This document shows positions 24,570 through 34,062 of a stretch of 64,000 nt of DNA, piece after piece. Made by a program: the position numbers and the translations under genes. This DNA comes from Pseudomonas baetica (GTDB taxonomy: Bacteria; Pseudomonadota; Gammaproteobacteria; Pseudomonadales; Pseudomonadaceae). The stretch lies in assembly GCF_002813455.1 (NCBI RefSeq), contig NZ_PHHE01000001.1, forward strand, positions 4,019,001 to 4,083,000, read 5' to 3'. The notes under the pieces are model-generated. The model was given only the letters and a program-made list of their open reading frames with translations. It did not search any database and was not told the origin of the DNA. Positions within the stretch are counted from its first letter, which is position 1; every line of letters starts with the position of its first letter.

Positions 24570-27500
24570 ATGACACGGATCGCAACGCCCATCAGCGAGA
24601 TCAAGGAACACTACGACGTCATCGTCATTGGTTCAGGCTACGGCGGCGGTATTGCTGCCTCGCGCCTGTCCCGTGCCGGCAAACGTGTGTGCCTGCTCGA
24701 ACGCGGTCGGGAAATCCAGCCCGGCGAATACCCCAACACCATGATTGCCGCCACCGAAGAATTGCAGGTGCATGACCCCGACGGTCATATCGGCTCGCGC
24801 ACCGGGTTGTTCGACCTGCATGTCAACGCTCAGCAAAACGTCGTGGTCGGTTGCGGCCTCGGCGGTACTTCGCTGATCAACGCCAACGTGGCCCTGGAGC
24901 CGGAGCCCGGCGTGTTCGATGATCCGCGCTGGCCGCAGGCAGTGCGTGAACACCGCGACACCTTGCTCAAGGATGGTTATGCCCGTGCCCGGGAAATGCT
25001 CAAGCCCAATCCTTATCCGGACACTTCACCCAATCTGCCCAAGCTCGACGCCAACAAAAAGTCCGCGGAGTACCTCAAGCAAGGCGCGCACTTCTACAAG
25101 CCGCCGATCAACGTCACCTTCGACAAACTGCCCAATAACCTCAACCACGTCGGCGTCGAACAACTGCCATGCAACCACTGTGGCGACTGCGTGTCGGGCT
25201 GTAACAACAAGGCCAAGAACACCACGCTGATGAACTATCTGCCGGACGCCTGGAACCACGGCGCGGAGATTTTCTGTCAGGCCCAAGTGCGGCATCTGGA
25301 GCGTGACGGTGACGGCTGGATTGTGCACTTCCAGTATCTGGACAGCGGTCGCGAGAAGTTTTCCGCGCCGACGCTGTTTGTGAAGGCCGACATCGTCGTG
25401 GTGTCCGCCGGCACGCTGGGCTCCACGGAAGTTCTGCTGCGCTCGCGCGACAAAGGGCTGGTGATGTCCGGCCAGCTCGGCGAAAACATGAGCGGCAACG
25501 GTGACATTCTCGGTTTCGGTCACAACTGCGAGCAGACCATCAACGGCATCGGTTTCGGCGCGCACCCGGCCAAGGAACTGCACCCGGTCGGCCCCTGCAT
25601 CACCTCGGTCATCGACATGCGCACCGAAGGCGATTGGCGCAGTCGCATGGTCATCGAAGAAGGCTCGATCCCCGGCGCCCTTGGCCGGCCGATGGTGCCA
25701 AGCATGGCCGGCTTCGCCGAGATGCTCGGTGTGGCCACCGACGACAGCTTCAGCGGCAAGGTGAAATACAAGGAACGCGAGGCCGAAAGTTTTCTGCGCG
25801 GCCCGTATTACGGCGCGCTGCACAACATGCAGACCTACCTGATCATGAGTCACGACAGCGGCCAGGGGCGGATGGTCCTGGATAACAAGGATCAGTTGCG
25901 CATCGACTGGCCGGGCGTCGGCGAGCAAGAGAACTTCAAGCTCGGCAATGACCGCCTGCACCAGAGCACCAAGGCGCTCGGTGGCGTCTGGGTGGAAAAT
26001 CCGATCTGGACCAAACTGCTCAAGCACAGCATCGTCTCGGTGCATCCATTGGGCGGTTGCGTAATGGGCGAGGACGCCGGGCAAGGCGTGGTCAATCACA
26101 AGGGCCAGGTGTTCAGCGGCGCTGCCGGCACCGATGTCTACGCCAATCTGTACGTGACCGACGGCGCGGTGATTCCGACGTCGCTGGCGGTCAATCCGCT
26201 GCTGACCATTTCCGCCGTGAGCGAGCGCAACATGGGCCTGCTCGCCGCCGACCGGGGCTGGCAGATCGACTTCACCCTGACCATCACCGCCAACGACCTC
26301 AACCGCATGATCAAGGAACCCGAGCACGCGGCGACCATCGTTGGCACTGTCATCGCCCCAGCGCTGTCACCGCAGTCGCTGACTGCGAGCAACGGCGTGT
26401 TCAACCTGTTCGAACAATTCGAGCAACAGGTCGATACGCGCCACATGAAGTACGACATGAAACTGACCGCCGAGGACGGCAGCGACTATTTCTTCAGCGC
26501 CTTCAAAACCGTGCCGGAAGACAACGGCGTGCTGAACATCTGGCACGACACCAGCACCCTCTACGTGACGCTGTATCGCGGGCCGGACAAGTCTGGCGAG
26601 GTGATCGGCTCCGGGGTGATGCACATCCATCCGACCGACTTCGCCAAACAGATGACCACCATGAAAGTGCTCAACGCGCGTAACGAGCGTGAGCGCATTG
26701 AAGGGCTGGCACGCTTTGGCAAGTTCTTCGCCGGGATTCTCTGGGAGAGTTATGGCGGGGTGTTTGCCGGGGATATCTACTTCAATCCCGACGCGCCGCC
26801 ACGGTTGAAACGGCCACTGGACGCGCCAACCCCGGCGGTGCATTTCTTCCCCACCGAGGATGGCGTCGAACTGCGCCTGACGCGTTATCAGGCGGGGACC
26901 AAAGGCCCGGTGATGCTGGTGCATGGTTTGGGCGTGGGCTCGAACATTTTCTCCACCGACACCATCCAGACCAACCTGCTCGAATACCTGTGCAAGCACG
27001 ACTACGACGTCTGGCTGCTGGACTTCCGGGTGAGCATTCTGCTGCCGGCGAGCAAGAAGGAGTGGAACGGCGACCAGATCGCCCAGTACGACTTCAAGGC
27101 AGCCATCGCGCAGATTCAGCAGCAAACCGGCGCCAAAGACGTGCAGTGCGTCGTGCATTGCTACGGCGCGACCACCTTCTTCATGTCGCTGCTGGCCGGG
27201 TTGCAGGGGGTGCGCTCGGTGGTCTGCTCGCAGATTGCCGCCGATACCGTGGTCGCCACCGCAACGGGGTTGAAGGCCGGGCTGCACCTGCCGGGCATGC
27301 TCGACGCCATCGGCATCAAGTCGATGACGGCCTACGCCGACAGCAAGGAAAACTGGTTCAACAAACTCTACGACAAAGCCCTCAACGGCTACGCGCGGAT
27401 CGAAGCCCAGGGCTATTGCACCAACCCGGTGTGCCACCGCATCACCTTCATGTACGCCTCGCTGTATCGTCACGACACCCTCAATGAAACCCTGCACGAC

Positions 27501-27848
27501 AACCTGCACGAGTTGTTCGGCGAGTCGAATATCGAGACCTTCGAGCATCTGGCGCTGATCGTGCGCAAAGGGCATCTGGTGGATTTCAAAGGCAACGATG
27601 TGTACATGCCACACTTTGACCGGCTGACCATGCCGATCTGCTTTATCAGCGGCGCCGACAACCAGTGTTATCTGCCGGAAAGCACCCTCAAGACCTACCA
27701 GCGTTTGTGCGATATGCACGGGCCACAGCGTTACAGCCGGCAGGTGGTGCCGGGTTACGGCCACATCGACTGCATGTTCGGCAAGAACGCGGTGGTCGAT
27801 GTCTATCCGATCATCCTTGAACACCTGGAGAAAACCGCCCTCGGTTGA
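24570..27848 (+). CDS. GMC oxidoreductase fused to an alpha/beta hydrolase
   Basis: This 1092-residue protein has two enzymes in one chain. The N-terminal half is an FAD-dependent GMC/cholesterol-oxidase-like oxidoreductase with the dinucleotide motif IGSGYGGG (residues 20-27) and a C-x2-C-x3-C cluster (CNHCGDCVSGC). The C-terminal part from about residue 757 is an alpha/beta hydrolase with VHGLGVGSN. Its nucleophile elbow reads VHCYG with Cys864 in the serine position; Asp1030 (GADNQ) and His1065 (GYGHID) complete a possible triad. There is no signal peptide. It heads a rightward set with a di-haem cytochrome and a metallophosphoesterase. The substrate is unknown; a sterol-like or lipid alcohol/ester is a guess. 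Confidence 0.85.
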   Translation: MTRIATPISEIKEHYDVIVIGSGYGGGIAASRLSRAGKRVCLLERGREIQPGEYPNTMIAATEELQVHDPDGHIGSRTGLFDLHVNAQQNVVVGCGLGGTSLINANVALEPEPGVFDDPRWPQAVREHRDTLLKDGYARAREMLKPNPYPDTSPNLPKLDANKKSAEYLKQGAHFYKPPINVTFDKLPNNLNHVGVEQLPCNHCGDCVSGCNNKAKNTTLMNYLPDAWNHGAEIFCQAQVRHLERDGDGWIVHFQYLDSGREKFSAPTLFVKADIVVVSAGTLGSTEVLLRSRDKGLVMSGQLGENMSGNGDILGFGHNCEQTINGIGFGAHPAKELHPVGPCITSVIDMRTEGDWRSRMVIEEGSIPGALGRPMVPSMAGFAEMLGVATDDSFSGKVKYKEREAESFLRGPYYGALHNMQTYLIMSHDSGQGRMVLDNKDQLRIDWPGVGEQENFKLGNDRLHQSTKALGGVWVENPIWTKLLKHSIVSVHPLGGCVMGEDAGQGVVNHKGQVFSGAAGTDVYANLYVTDGAVIPTSLAVNPLLTISAVSERNMGLLAADRGWQIDFTLTITANDLNRMIKEPEHAATIVGTVIAPALSPQSLTASNGVFNLFEQFEQQVDTRHMKYDMKLTAEDGSDYFFSAFKTVPEDNGVLNIWHDTSTLYVTLYRGPDKSGEVIGSGVMHIHPTDFAKQMTTMKVLNARNERERIEGLARFGKFFAGILWESYGGVFAGDIYFNPDAPPRLKRPLDAPTPAVHFFPTEDGVELRLTRYQAGTKGPVMLVHGLGVGSNIFSTDTIQTNLLEYLCKHDYDVWLLDFRVSILLPASKKEWNGDQIAQYDFKAAIAQIQQQTGAKDVQCVVHCYGATTFFMSLLAGLQGVRSVVCSQIAADTVVATATGLKAGLHLPGMLDAIGIKSMTAYADSKENWFNKLYDKALNGYARIEAQGYCTNPVCHRITFMYASLYRHDTLNETLHDNLHELFGESNIETFEHLALIVRKGHLVDFKGNDVYMPHFDRLTMPICFISGADNQCYLPESTLKTYQRLCDMHGPQRYSRQVVPGYGHIDCMFGKNAVVDVYPIILEHLEKTALG

Positions 27849-27868
27849 CTTGAGACCGAGTCGCCCCG

Positions 27869-27961
27869 TTCGCGAGCAAGCCCGCTCCCACAGGGTTTTG
27901 TGTCAGGCACAAAATCAGGGGGAATCCCCAATCCATTGTGGGAGCGGGCTTGCTCGCGAAA
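27869..27961. repeat. REPIN, GGGCTTGCTC subtype
   Basis: Inverted REP pair between the GMC fusion gene and the cytochrome gene. Confidence 0.9.
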
Positions 27962-28012
27962 GCGGTAGGTCAGGCACTACATCTCTTGGGTCTGCACAAG
28001 GAAATGGATGAC

Positions 28013-29881
28013 ATGGACACCTACATCCGCTGGTTTCAACGCTTCATCTGGCTAGGCATTGCAATGAACATGGTGTTCGCGATCCCCGCGCTGTTTGCGC
28101 CGGGTTTGCTGACATCGGTGGTCGGCTTGCCGCCGCAACTCTCCGATCCATGGCTGGAAAACGCCGGGATGCTGCTGGTCGGCATCAGCGTGTTCTACAT
28201 GCCGTCAGGCTTCAACGCGCCGCGCTACGTGGTGCATTCCTGGCTGTGCGTACTGACGCGGTTGATCGCCGTGGTGTTCTGGATCTACCTGATCAACACC
28301 AGCAATCAAGGCTCGGTGTTCGTCCCGATGTTGCTGGGCGATCTGAGCTTTTTCCTGATTCTCGGCATTCTGCTGTACCTCGGTACCACGCCGCAGAACC
28401 GGCCATGGGCCTTGCTCTGTGATGGTTGGCGCGAGTGGCGCGCCGCGTGGGCGCGGCAATGGCAGAGTCACACCTTCAAGGTCGGCGCCTTGATCGTGGT
28501 CGCGGTGCTCGGTTTTATCGGTTACCAAACCTGGTATCAGATGCTCCGCGTCGTGCCTGAACAGCAGTACGCTTCCGACGAAGACCACTACAAATACGCT
28601 GCCATCGGCCTCGGGATCGAAGCGCGAATCCCCTATTACCTGTTCGCCGTATTGCCACAGATGTGCCCGGAAAAACTGCCAAAACCCGGCGGCTGGGAAG
28701 TCTTCGGTTTCCTCTTTGAGAACGGCAAGGACCTGCCGATCGGCATGGCCAAGCGGCAGATAGGTTACCCGACGGTGGAGCCGAACTGCGCGCTGTGCCA
28801 CACCGGCTCCTACCGGGCCAACGCCAGCGACGTCGCGGTCAACGTGCCGAGTGCGCCGGCCAACACCCTGCAACTGCAAGCCTTCCAGTGGTTCGCCTAC
28901 GATTGCGCCAGCGATCCGAAATTCACCACCGACGCGGTGATGGCGGCGATCAACGGCAAGTTTCAGTTGGGGTTTTTCGAGAAGCTCTACAACCGCTACC
29001 TGATCATGCCGATGGCCAAGAGCGCACTGCTCAAGCAGAAACAGGCCTACGCCTGGCAAAAGCTGCGACCGCAACAGGGACCTGGGCGCACGGACACCTT
29101 CAACCCGACGAAAATGGTGGTGTTCGGCTTCCCGGATGACTCGACCATCGGCACCGTCGATCTGCCGCAAGTCTGGAACCAGAAACCGCGCGAATCGATG
29201 TACCTGCACTGGGACGGCAATAACAACAAGATTCACGAGCGCAACTACGCCGCCGCGATGGCTGTCGGTGCGACGCCCGAATCGGTGCTGCCGCCAAGCT
29301 TCAACCGGGTGACCAACTGGCTGCTCGGGCACAAGCCACCGGCCTGGCCGTGGACGCTGGATCAGGCCAAGGTCGCGCAGGGCAAACCGATCTGGGACAA
29401 CAACTGCGCCGGTTGTCATGACTTCGGTCGTGCCGATACCGGGCAGGTCACCACCAACATCGACCAGCTCGGCACCGATCCGCATCGGCTGGACTCGTTC
29501 ACCACCGGTCTGGTGACTGCGTTTCACACTTTCAAGAAGCCGCCCTTCGACTTCGGCGCCTACCGCAAGACCCAGAGCTACAGCAACACGCCAACCGACG
29601 GCATCTGGCTGCGCGCACCGTACCTGCACAACGGCTCGGTGCCGACGCTATGGGACTTGCTGCAACCGCCGGAAAAACGTCCGCAGGTGTTCGTCACCGG
29701 CTCCGACGTCTACGACCCGGTCAATGTCGGGTTTGTCACCCGCGGCGCGCAAGCCAAAGCCTCGGCCGACTTCAAATACGACACCCGGCTGGAGGGCAAC
29801 CACAACACCGGTCACTTGTATGGCACGCAGCTGTCGGACGCCGACAAGCGTGCGCTGATCGAATTCATGAAAACCCTGTGA
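28013..29881 (+). CDS. Membrane-anchored di-haem c-type cytochrome (RoxA/peroxidase-like)
   Basis: This 622-residue protein has an N-terminal membrane domain of about four helices (residues 1-130) and another helix near 165. An exported domain follows with two haem c motifs, CALCH (259-263) and CAGCH (465-469). The segment APYLHNGSVPTLWDLL is typical of RoxA-like and di-haem peroxidase-like proteins. I chose the ATG at 28013, with AAGGA ten bases upstream, because frames starting earlier translate REPIN sequence. It could take electrons from the GMC oxidoreductase, or oxidise a substrate itself. Confidence 0.83.
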   Translation: MDTYIRWFQRFIWLGIAMNMVFAIPALFAPGLLTSVVGLPPQLSDPWLENAGMLLVGISVFYMPSGFNAPRYVVHSWLCVLTRLIAVVFWIYLINTSNQGSVFVPMLLGDLSFFLILGILLYLGTTPQNRPWALLCDGWREWRAAWARQWQSHTFKVGALIVVAVLGFIGYQTWYQMLRVVPEQQYASDEDHYKYAAIGLGIEARIPYYLFAVLPQMCPEKLPKPGGWEVFGFLFENGKDLPIGMAKRQIGYPTVEPNCALCHTGSYRANASDVAVNVPSAPANTLQLQAFQWFAYDCASDPKFTTDAVMAAINGKFQLGFFEKLYNRYLIMPMAKSALLKQKQAYAWQKLRPQQGPGRTDTFNPTKMVVFGFPDDSTIGTVDLPQVWNQKPRESMYLHWDGNNNKIHERNYAAAMAVGATPESVLPPSFNRVTNWLLGHKPPAWPWTLDQAKVAQGKPIWDNNCAGCHDFGRADTGQVTTNIDQLGTDPHRLDSFTTGLVTAFHTFKKPPFDFGAYRKTQSYSNTPTDGIWLRAPYLHNGSVPTLWDLLQPPEKRPQVFVTGSDVYDPVNVGFVTRGAQAKASADFKYDTRLEGNHNTGHLYGTQLSDADKRALIEFMKTL

Positions 29882-29906
29882 GCCCTTACGGATAGAGGAT
29901 TACGCC

Positions 29907-31151
29907 ATGTCAGCGGTCGGTCATCTGAAACACGAATACGACAAGGTCAAAGTGCGCATTCACGGCTTGTTCACGCGCATGGAAATGGCCTGGATGAAGC
30001 TCATCAGCGAACTTGAACCGAAGGAGTTCGAGGCCATTCTCAAGTTGCTCCAACGTGGTCACGATCAGGCGCAGTACGTGCTGAAAAACGGCGAGTTGCC
30101 GGACGACGAGCCGAGCGTCCCCTGGGAGCTGTCCCACGGTTTGTCGATCCTGCGCATCGGCAATGCCACGCCGTTGCCGCAGTCGAGCGATCAACTGCAA
30201 ACCCGGGTGCTGAAGGACGGCAGTCTGCTCGGCTGTCGCAAATGGGAACTGCTGGATCTGCTGTGGAGCGAGGCGCTGCTCAAGTGGATCGAAAACCTGC
30301 GCCATCACGCGACCTTCGGCACCGACCCGGCGGTGGTACAGATGGAGCGCGACGTGACCCTGGCGATTGCCGGCGACTGGGGCACCGGCCCTTTCGACAG
30401 TCATGCGCCGGCGGTTTCAGTCGCCAACCAGATGCAACTGGCCCAGGCTGATTTCACCATCCATCTGGGCGACGTCTACTACGCCGGCAGCCATTCCCAG
30501 GAAGACGTCGACATGGCCGGTTGGCCGATGGGCAGCCACGGCTCGTTCACCCTCAACTCCAATCACGAGATGTACAGCGGCGCCCACGGTTATTTCAAGG
30601 AACTGGCCAAGCGCTTTCCGGGGCAGCAGGGCACCAGTTACTTCGCCTTGATCAACGACGACTGGCTGGTGGTCGGGCTGGACTCGGCGTACGCCTCGGA
30701 CGCGATGAACCTGTACATGGACGGCACCCTCAACGAGCCGCAGATCGTGTGGATGAAAGGCCTGCCGAAACGCAAAAAGATCATGGTGCTCAGCCATCAC
30801 CAGGGCTTCGATATTTCCGGGCACAACAAGACCGCGCTGTATCAACCGGTGTGCGATGCGCTGGGGCGCGAGCCGGATTACTGGTATTGGGGGCATCTGC
30901 ACAACGGCATCGTCTACGCGCAACAGGGTGGCCTGCATGCGCGTTGCGCCGGGCACGGGGCGATTCCCTACGGCAACGCCAGTGAGCTGGACGGGCATTC
31001 GCGGGTGCTCTGGTCGGAGACGCAGAGTGCGAAGGACCCGGCGTATCCGGATCGGGTGTTGAACGGGTACGCGAAAATCAGGTTGGTGGGGGAAGAGATT
31101 TTTGAGGAGTTTATTGGTGAGGATGGGTCGGTGAGGTGGTCATCGAAGTGA
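29907..31151 (+). CDS. Calcineurin-like metallophosphoesterase
   Basis: This 414-residue protein has the five metallophosphoesterase blocks: GDWGTG (near residue 154), GDVYY (near 188), NHEM (near 219, with a serine in place of the usual glycine before it), LSHHQG (near 295) and GHLHNG (near 329). It has no clear signal peptide, so it probably acts in the cytoplasm. The start lies 25 bases after the cytochrome gene, so the two are likely co-transcribed. The phosphoester substrate is unknown. Confidence 0.85.
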   Translation: MSAVGHLKHEYDKVKVRIHGLFTRMEMAWMKLISELEPKEFEAILKLLQRGHDQAQYVLKNGELPDDEPSVPWELSHGLSILRIGNATPLPQSSDQLQTRVLKDGSLLGCRKWELLDLLWSEALLKWIENLRHHATFGTDPAVVQMERDVTLAIAGDWGTGPFDSHAPAVSVANQMQLAQADFTIHLGDVYYAGSHSQEDVDMAGWPMGSHGSFTLNSNHEMYSGAHGYFKELAKRFPGQQGTSYFALINDDWLVVGLDSAYASDAMNLYMDGTLNEPQIVWMKGLPKRKKIMVLSHHQGFDISGHNKTALYQPVCDALGREPDYWYWGHLHNGIVYAQQGGLHARCAGHGAIPYGNASELDGHSRVLWSETQSAKDPAYPDRVLNGYAKIRLVGEEIFEEFIGEDGSVRWSSK

Positions 31152-31170
31152 TGGGGTGACGGTGACGGCC

Positions 31171-31240
31171 CCTTCGCGAGCAAGCCCGCTCCCACAGTTG
31201 GAACGCATTCCAAAATGTGGGAGCGGGCTTGCTCGCGAAG
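31171..31240. repeat. REPIN, GGGCTTGCTC subtype
   Basis: Closely spaced inverted REP pair in the convergent gap between the metallophosphoesterase gene and gbcA. Confidence 0.9.
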
Positions 31241-31249
31241 CTGTTGCTG

Positions 31250-32545
31250 TTAGCCCTGAACCGGCACGCCTTTGAGGTAAGGCGCAGGCTCGGCGCCGAG
31301 GTTGTTCAGCATCCGCTCGCTGTACCAATCCACAAAGTTGACCACACCAAACTCATAAGTCTTCGAGTACGGCCCAGGCTGGTACGCCGTGGAGTTGATC
31401 CCGCGCTGGTTCTCTTCGGCCAGACGACGATCCTGATCGTTGGTCGCGTCCCACACCTGGCGCATGCGGTCGACGTCGTAATCCACGCCTTCCACCGCAT
31501 CCTTGTGCACCAGCCACTTGGTGGTGACCATGGTTTCCTGGGCGCTGATCGGCCACACGGTGAAGACGATGATGTGGTCGCCCATGCAGTGGTTCCACGA
31601 GTGCGGCAGGTGCAGGATGCGCATCGAACCGAGGTCCGGGTTCTTGATCCGGCCCATCAGTTTGGCGCAGCCCTGTTTGCCGTCGAGGGTCATCGACACG
31701 GTGCCCTTGAGCAGCGGCATACGCACGATGCGGTTACGCAGGCCGAAACTGGCGTGGGCGTAAGGGATCTTCTCGGCTTCCCAGGCAGCGGCGGAGGCGG
31801 CGACGTGATCCTTGAACGCCTGATCGGCGCGCGGGTCGGTGACGTCGTCCCATTCCAGCAAGGTTTTCAGCAGTTCCGGGTGCGACGCGTTGCAGTGGTA
31901 GCACTCGCGGTTGTTTTCCAGCACCAGTTTCCAGTTGGCCTTTTCCATCAAGGTGGTGGTAATCGCCACCTTGGTGTTCTCCATGTCGTACGGTTCCATG
32001 TAATGGTTCAGCGTCGACAGGAAGTCATCGATGGCCGGCGGGTTCTCGGCCAGGCTGATGAAGATGTAGCCGCCGGCAGTCTTCACGTTCACCGGTTTCA
32101 GGCCGTACTGCTTCATGTCGAAGTCGGCGCCCATCTCGGTGCCGGCGAACAGCAGGCGGCCATCCAGCTCATACGTCCACTGATGGTAATGGCAGACCAG
32201 TTTGGCGACCTTGCCCTTGTCGCTGGTGCACAGGCGCGAGCCACGGTGGCGGCAGACGTTGTGGAACGCATGGACGACGCCGTCGGCGCCACGAATGACG
32301 ATGATCGGGTTCTTGCCGATCTGCAGGGTGATGTAGTTGCCCTTGGCCGGGATCTCGCAGGTCATGCCGGCGATCAACCACTCTTTCTGGAAGATCTCCT
32401 GCATGTCGATATCGAACAGCCGCTCGTCGCTGTAGAACGGTTGCGGCAGCGAGAAGGTGCGCTCACGTTCCTGCAGCATCTGTGCGGTGGCCTTGCGTGC
32501 GGGTTCCAGCGGATCGCCCAGGCTGATTTTTGCGGTGACGTCCAT
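31250..32545 (-). CDS. gbcA: Glycine betaine monooxygenase oxygenase subunit GbcA
   Basis: This is a Rieske non-haem iron oxygenase that demethylates glycine betaine to dimethylglycine, releasing formaldehyde. The 431-residue protein has the Rieske ligands CRHRG and CHYHQW, and the mononuclear iron histidines in ENNRECYHCNASHPELL. I chose the ATG at 32545 with AGGATC upstream. It diverges from gbcB, which encodes its reductase. Confidence 0.94.
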   Translation of the reverse strand: MDVTAKISLGDPLEPARKATAQMLQERERTFSLPQPFYSDERLFDIDMQEIFQKEWLIAGMTCEIPAKGNYITLQIGKNPIIVIRGADGVVHAFHNVCRHRGSRLCTSDKGKVAKLVCHYHQWTYELDGRLLFAGTEMGADFDMKQYGLKPVNVKTAGGYIFISLAENPPAIDDFLSTLNHYMEPYDMENTKVAITTTLMEKANWKLVLENNRECYHCNASHPELLKTLLEWDDVTDPRADQAFKDHVAASAAAWEAEKIPYAHASFGLRNRIVRMPLLKGTVSMTLDGKQGCAKLMGRIKNPDLGSMRILHLPHSWNHCMGDHIIVFTVWPISAQETMVTTKWLVHKDAVEGVDYDVDRMRQVWDATNDQDRRLAEENQRGINSTAYQPGPYSKTYEFGVVNFVDWYSERMLNNLGAEPAPYLKGVPVQG

Positions 32546-32740
32546 CGATGTGATCCTCATGGCCATCTGCGTGGCCGGCGAAAGTGGCTAATCAGGTGTG
32601 CTGTAAACGGTTGCTACGCAAGGTGTAAAGAATTCGTCTTGGTGTGAGGCGAGTGTGGGGCCGGCGCAGGCGGGAACCTTATCCATGGGCGACATGGTGC
32701 AATCTGTTCCCGACGCGCAACCCCCGGTGGTTGGGGGCTG

Positions 32741-32773
32741 GTCGCGATAAGTATGTCAATGTCGCGGATAGGT
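32741..32773. promoter_or_regulatory. 20-bp-phased direct repeat in the gbcA-gbcB promoter gap
   Basis: GTCGCGATAAGT (32741) and GTCGCGGATAGGT (32761) start 20 bases apart. They share the GTCG core seen in the cbcX-sdaB repeats. GbdR is known to activate both gbc genes in P. aeruginosa, so this is a candidate site. Confidence 0.45.
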
Positions 32774-32840
32774 AAACGGGCCGTCTGCGCTATACGCAGA
32801 ATCGCCACATGAAGGCCGACAGTCGGCCGTGGAGAACAGC

Positions 32841-33941
32841 ATGTCCAACAGCTTCCTGAATCCGGTCACCACCCAGACCTGGGCCAATGGCCGACACATC
32901 GTCCGTTGCGTCAAAGTCATCCAGGAAACCTGGGACGTGCGCACCTTCTGCTTTATGGCTGATCAGCCGATCCTGTTCTTCTTCAAGCCCGGGCAGTTCG
33001 TGACCCTGGAGCTGGAAATCGACGGCCAGCCGATCATGCGCTCGTACACGATCTCCAGCTCGCCGTCGGTGCCGTACAGCTTTTCGGTGACCATCAAACG
33101 CGTGCCGGGCGGCAAGGTGTCGAACTGGTTGCACGACACCCTGCATGAAGGTCAGGAACTGGCGGTGCACGGGCCGGTCGGGCTGTTCAACGCTATCGAC
33201 TTCCCGAGCCCGAAAGTCCTCTACCTGAGCGGCGGCGTGGGGATCACCCCGTGCATGTCGATGGCGCGCTGGTTCTACGACACCAACGCCAACGTCGACA
33301 TGACGTTTATCCACAGCGCGCGCTCGCCGAAAGACATCATTTACCACCGCGAGCTGGAACACATGGCGTCGCGGATCGACAACTTCAGCCTGCACCTGAT
33401 CTGCGAGAAGCACGGCTTGGGTGAGCCGTGGGCCGGGTATCGTGGCTACCTCAATCACAAGATGCTCGAACTGATGGTTCCCGACTTCCTTGAGCGCGAA
33501 GTGTTCTGCTGCGGCCCGACGCCGTACATGAATGCGGTCAAGCGCCTGCTGGAAGTGGCCGGCTACGACATGTCGCGTTACCACGAGGAATCCTTCGGCG
33601 CCACACCGCCCGAGGCTCGCGCCGATGCGGTGGAGCAAGCCGAACAGGCGGCCGACGCACCGGAAATCGATGCCGCGGATCTGCATCAGGTCGAATTCAC
33701 CGCGTCCGGCAAGAGCATTCGTGTGGCACCGGGTGAGACCGTGCATGCGGCGGCGGCCAAGCTCGGCCTGATGATCCCGAAAGCCTGCGGCATGGGGATT
33801 TGCGGGACGTGCAAGGTGCTCAAGCTGGGGGGAGAAGTGGAGATGGATCACAACGGCGGGATTACCGAGGACGACGAGGCGGAAGGTTTTATCTTGTCGT
33901 GCTGCAGCGTGCCCAAAGGCGACGTGCGCATCGAATTCTAA
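32841..33941 (+). CDS. gbcB: Glycine betaine monooxygenase reductase subunit GbcB
   Basis: This 366-residue electron-transfer partner of GbcA has a ferredoxin-reductase FAD/NAD module at the N-terminus (RSYTISSSPS and YLSGGVGITPCMSMAR). A plant-type 2Fe-2S domain lies at the C-terminus (CGMGICGTCKVL and LSCC). I chose the ATG at 32841 (MSNSFLNPV) with GGAG seven bases upstream. It is divergent from gbcA. Confidence 0.94.
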   Translation: MSNSFLNPVTTQTWANGRHIVRCVKVIQETWDVRTFCFMADQPILFFFKPGQFVTLELEIDGQPIMRSYTISSSPSVPYSFSVTIKRVPGGKVSNWLHDTLHEGQELAVHGPVGLFNAIDFPSPKVLYLSGGVGITPCMSMARWFYDTNANVDMTFIHSARSPKDIIYHRELEHMASRIDNFSLHLICEKHGLGEPWAGYRGYLNHKMLELMVPDFLEREVFCCGPTPYMNAVKRLLEVAGYDMSRYHEESFGATPPEARADAVEQAEQAADAPEIDAADLHQVEFTASGKSIRVAPGETVHAAAAKLGLMIPKACGMGICGTCKVLKLGGEVEMDHNGGITEDDEAEGFILSCCSVPKGDVRIEF

Positions 33942-33960
33942 TGGACGACGACATTCCAAT

Positions 33961-34050
33961 GTGGGAGCGGGCTTGCTCGCGAAAGCGCTGTATCATTCAA
34001 CGGTGATGTTGGCTGATTCGACGCCTTCGCGAGCAAGCCCGCTCCCACAG
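33961..34050. repeat. REPIN, GGGCTTGCTC subtype
   Basis: Inverted REP pair in the convergent gap between gbcB and the SDR gene. Confidence 0.9.
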
Positions 34051-34062
34051 GGGTTATGCGTT

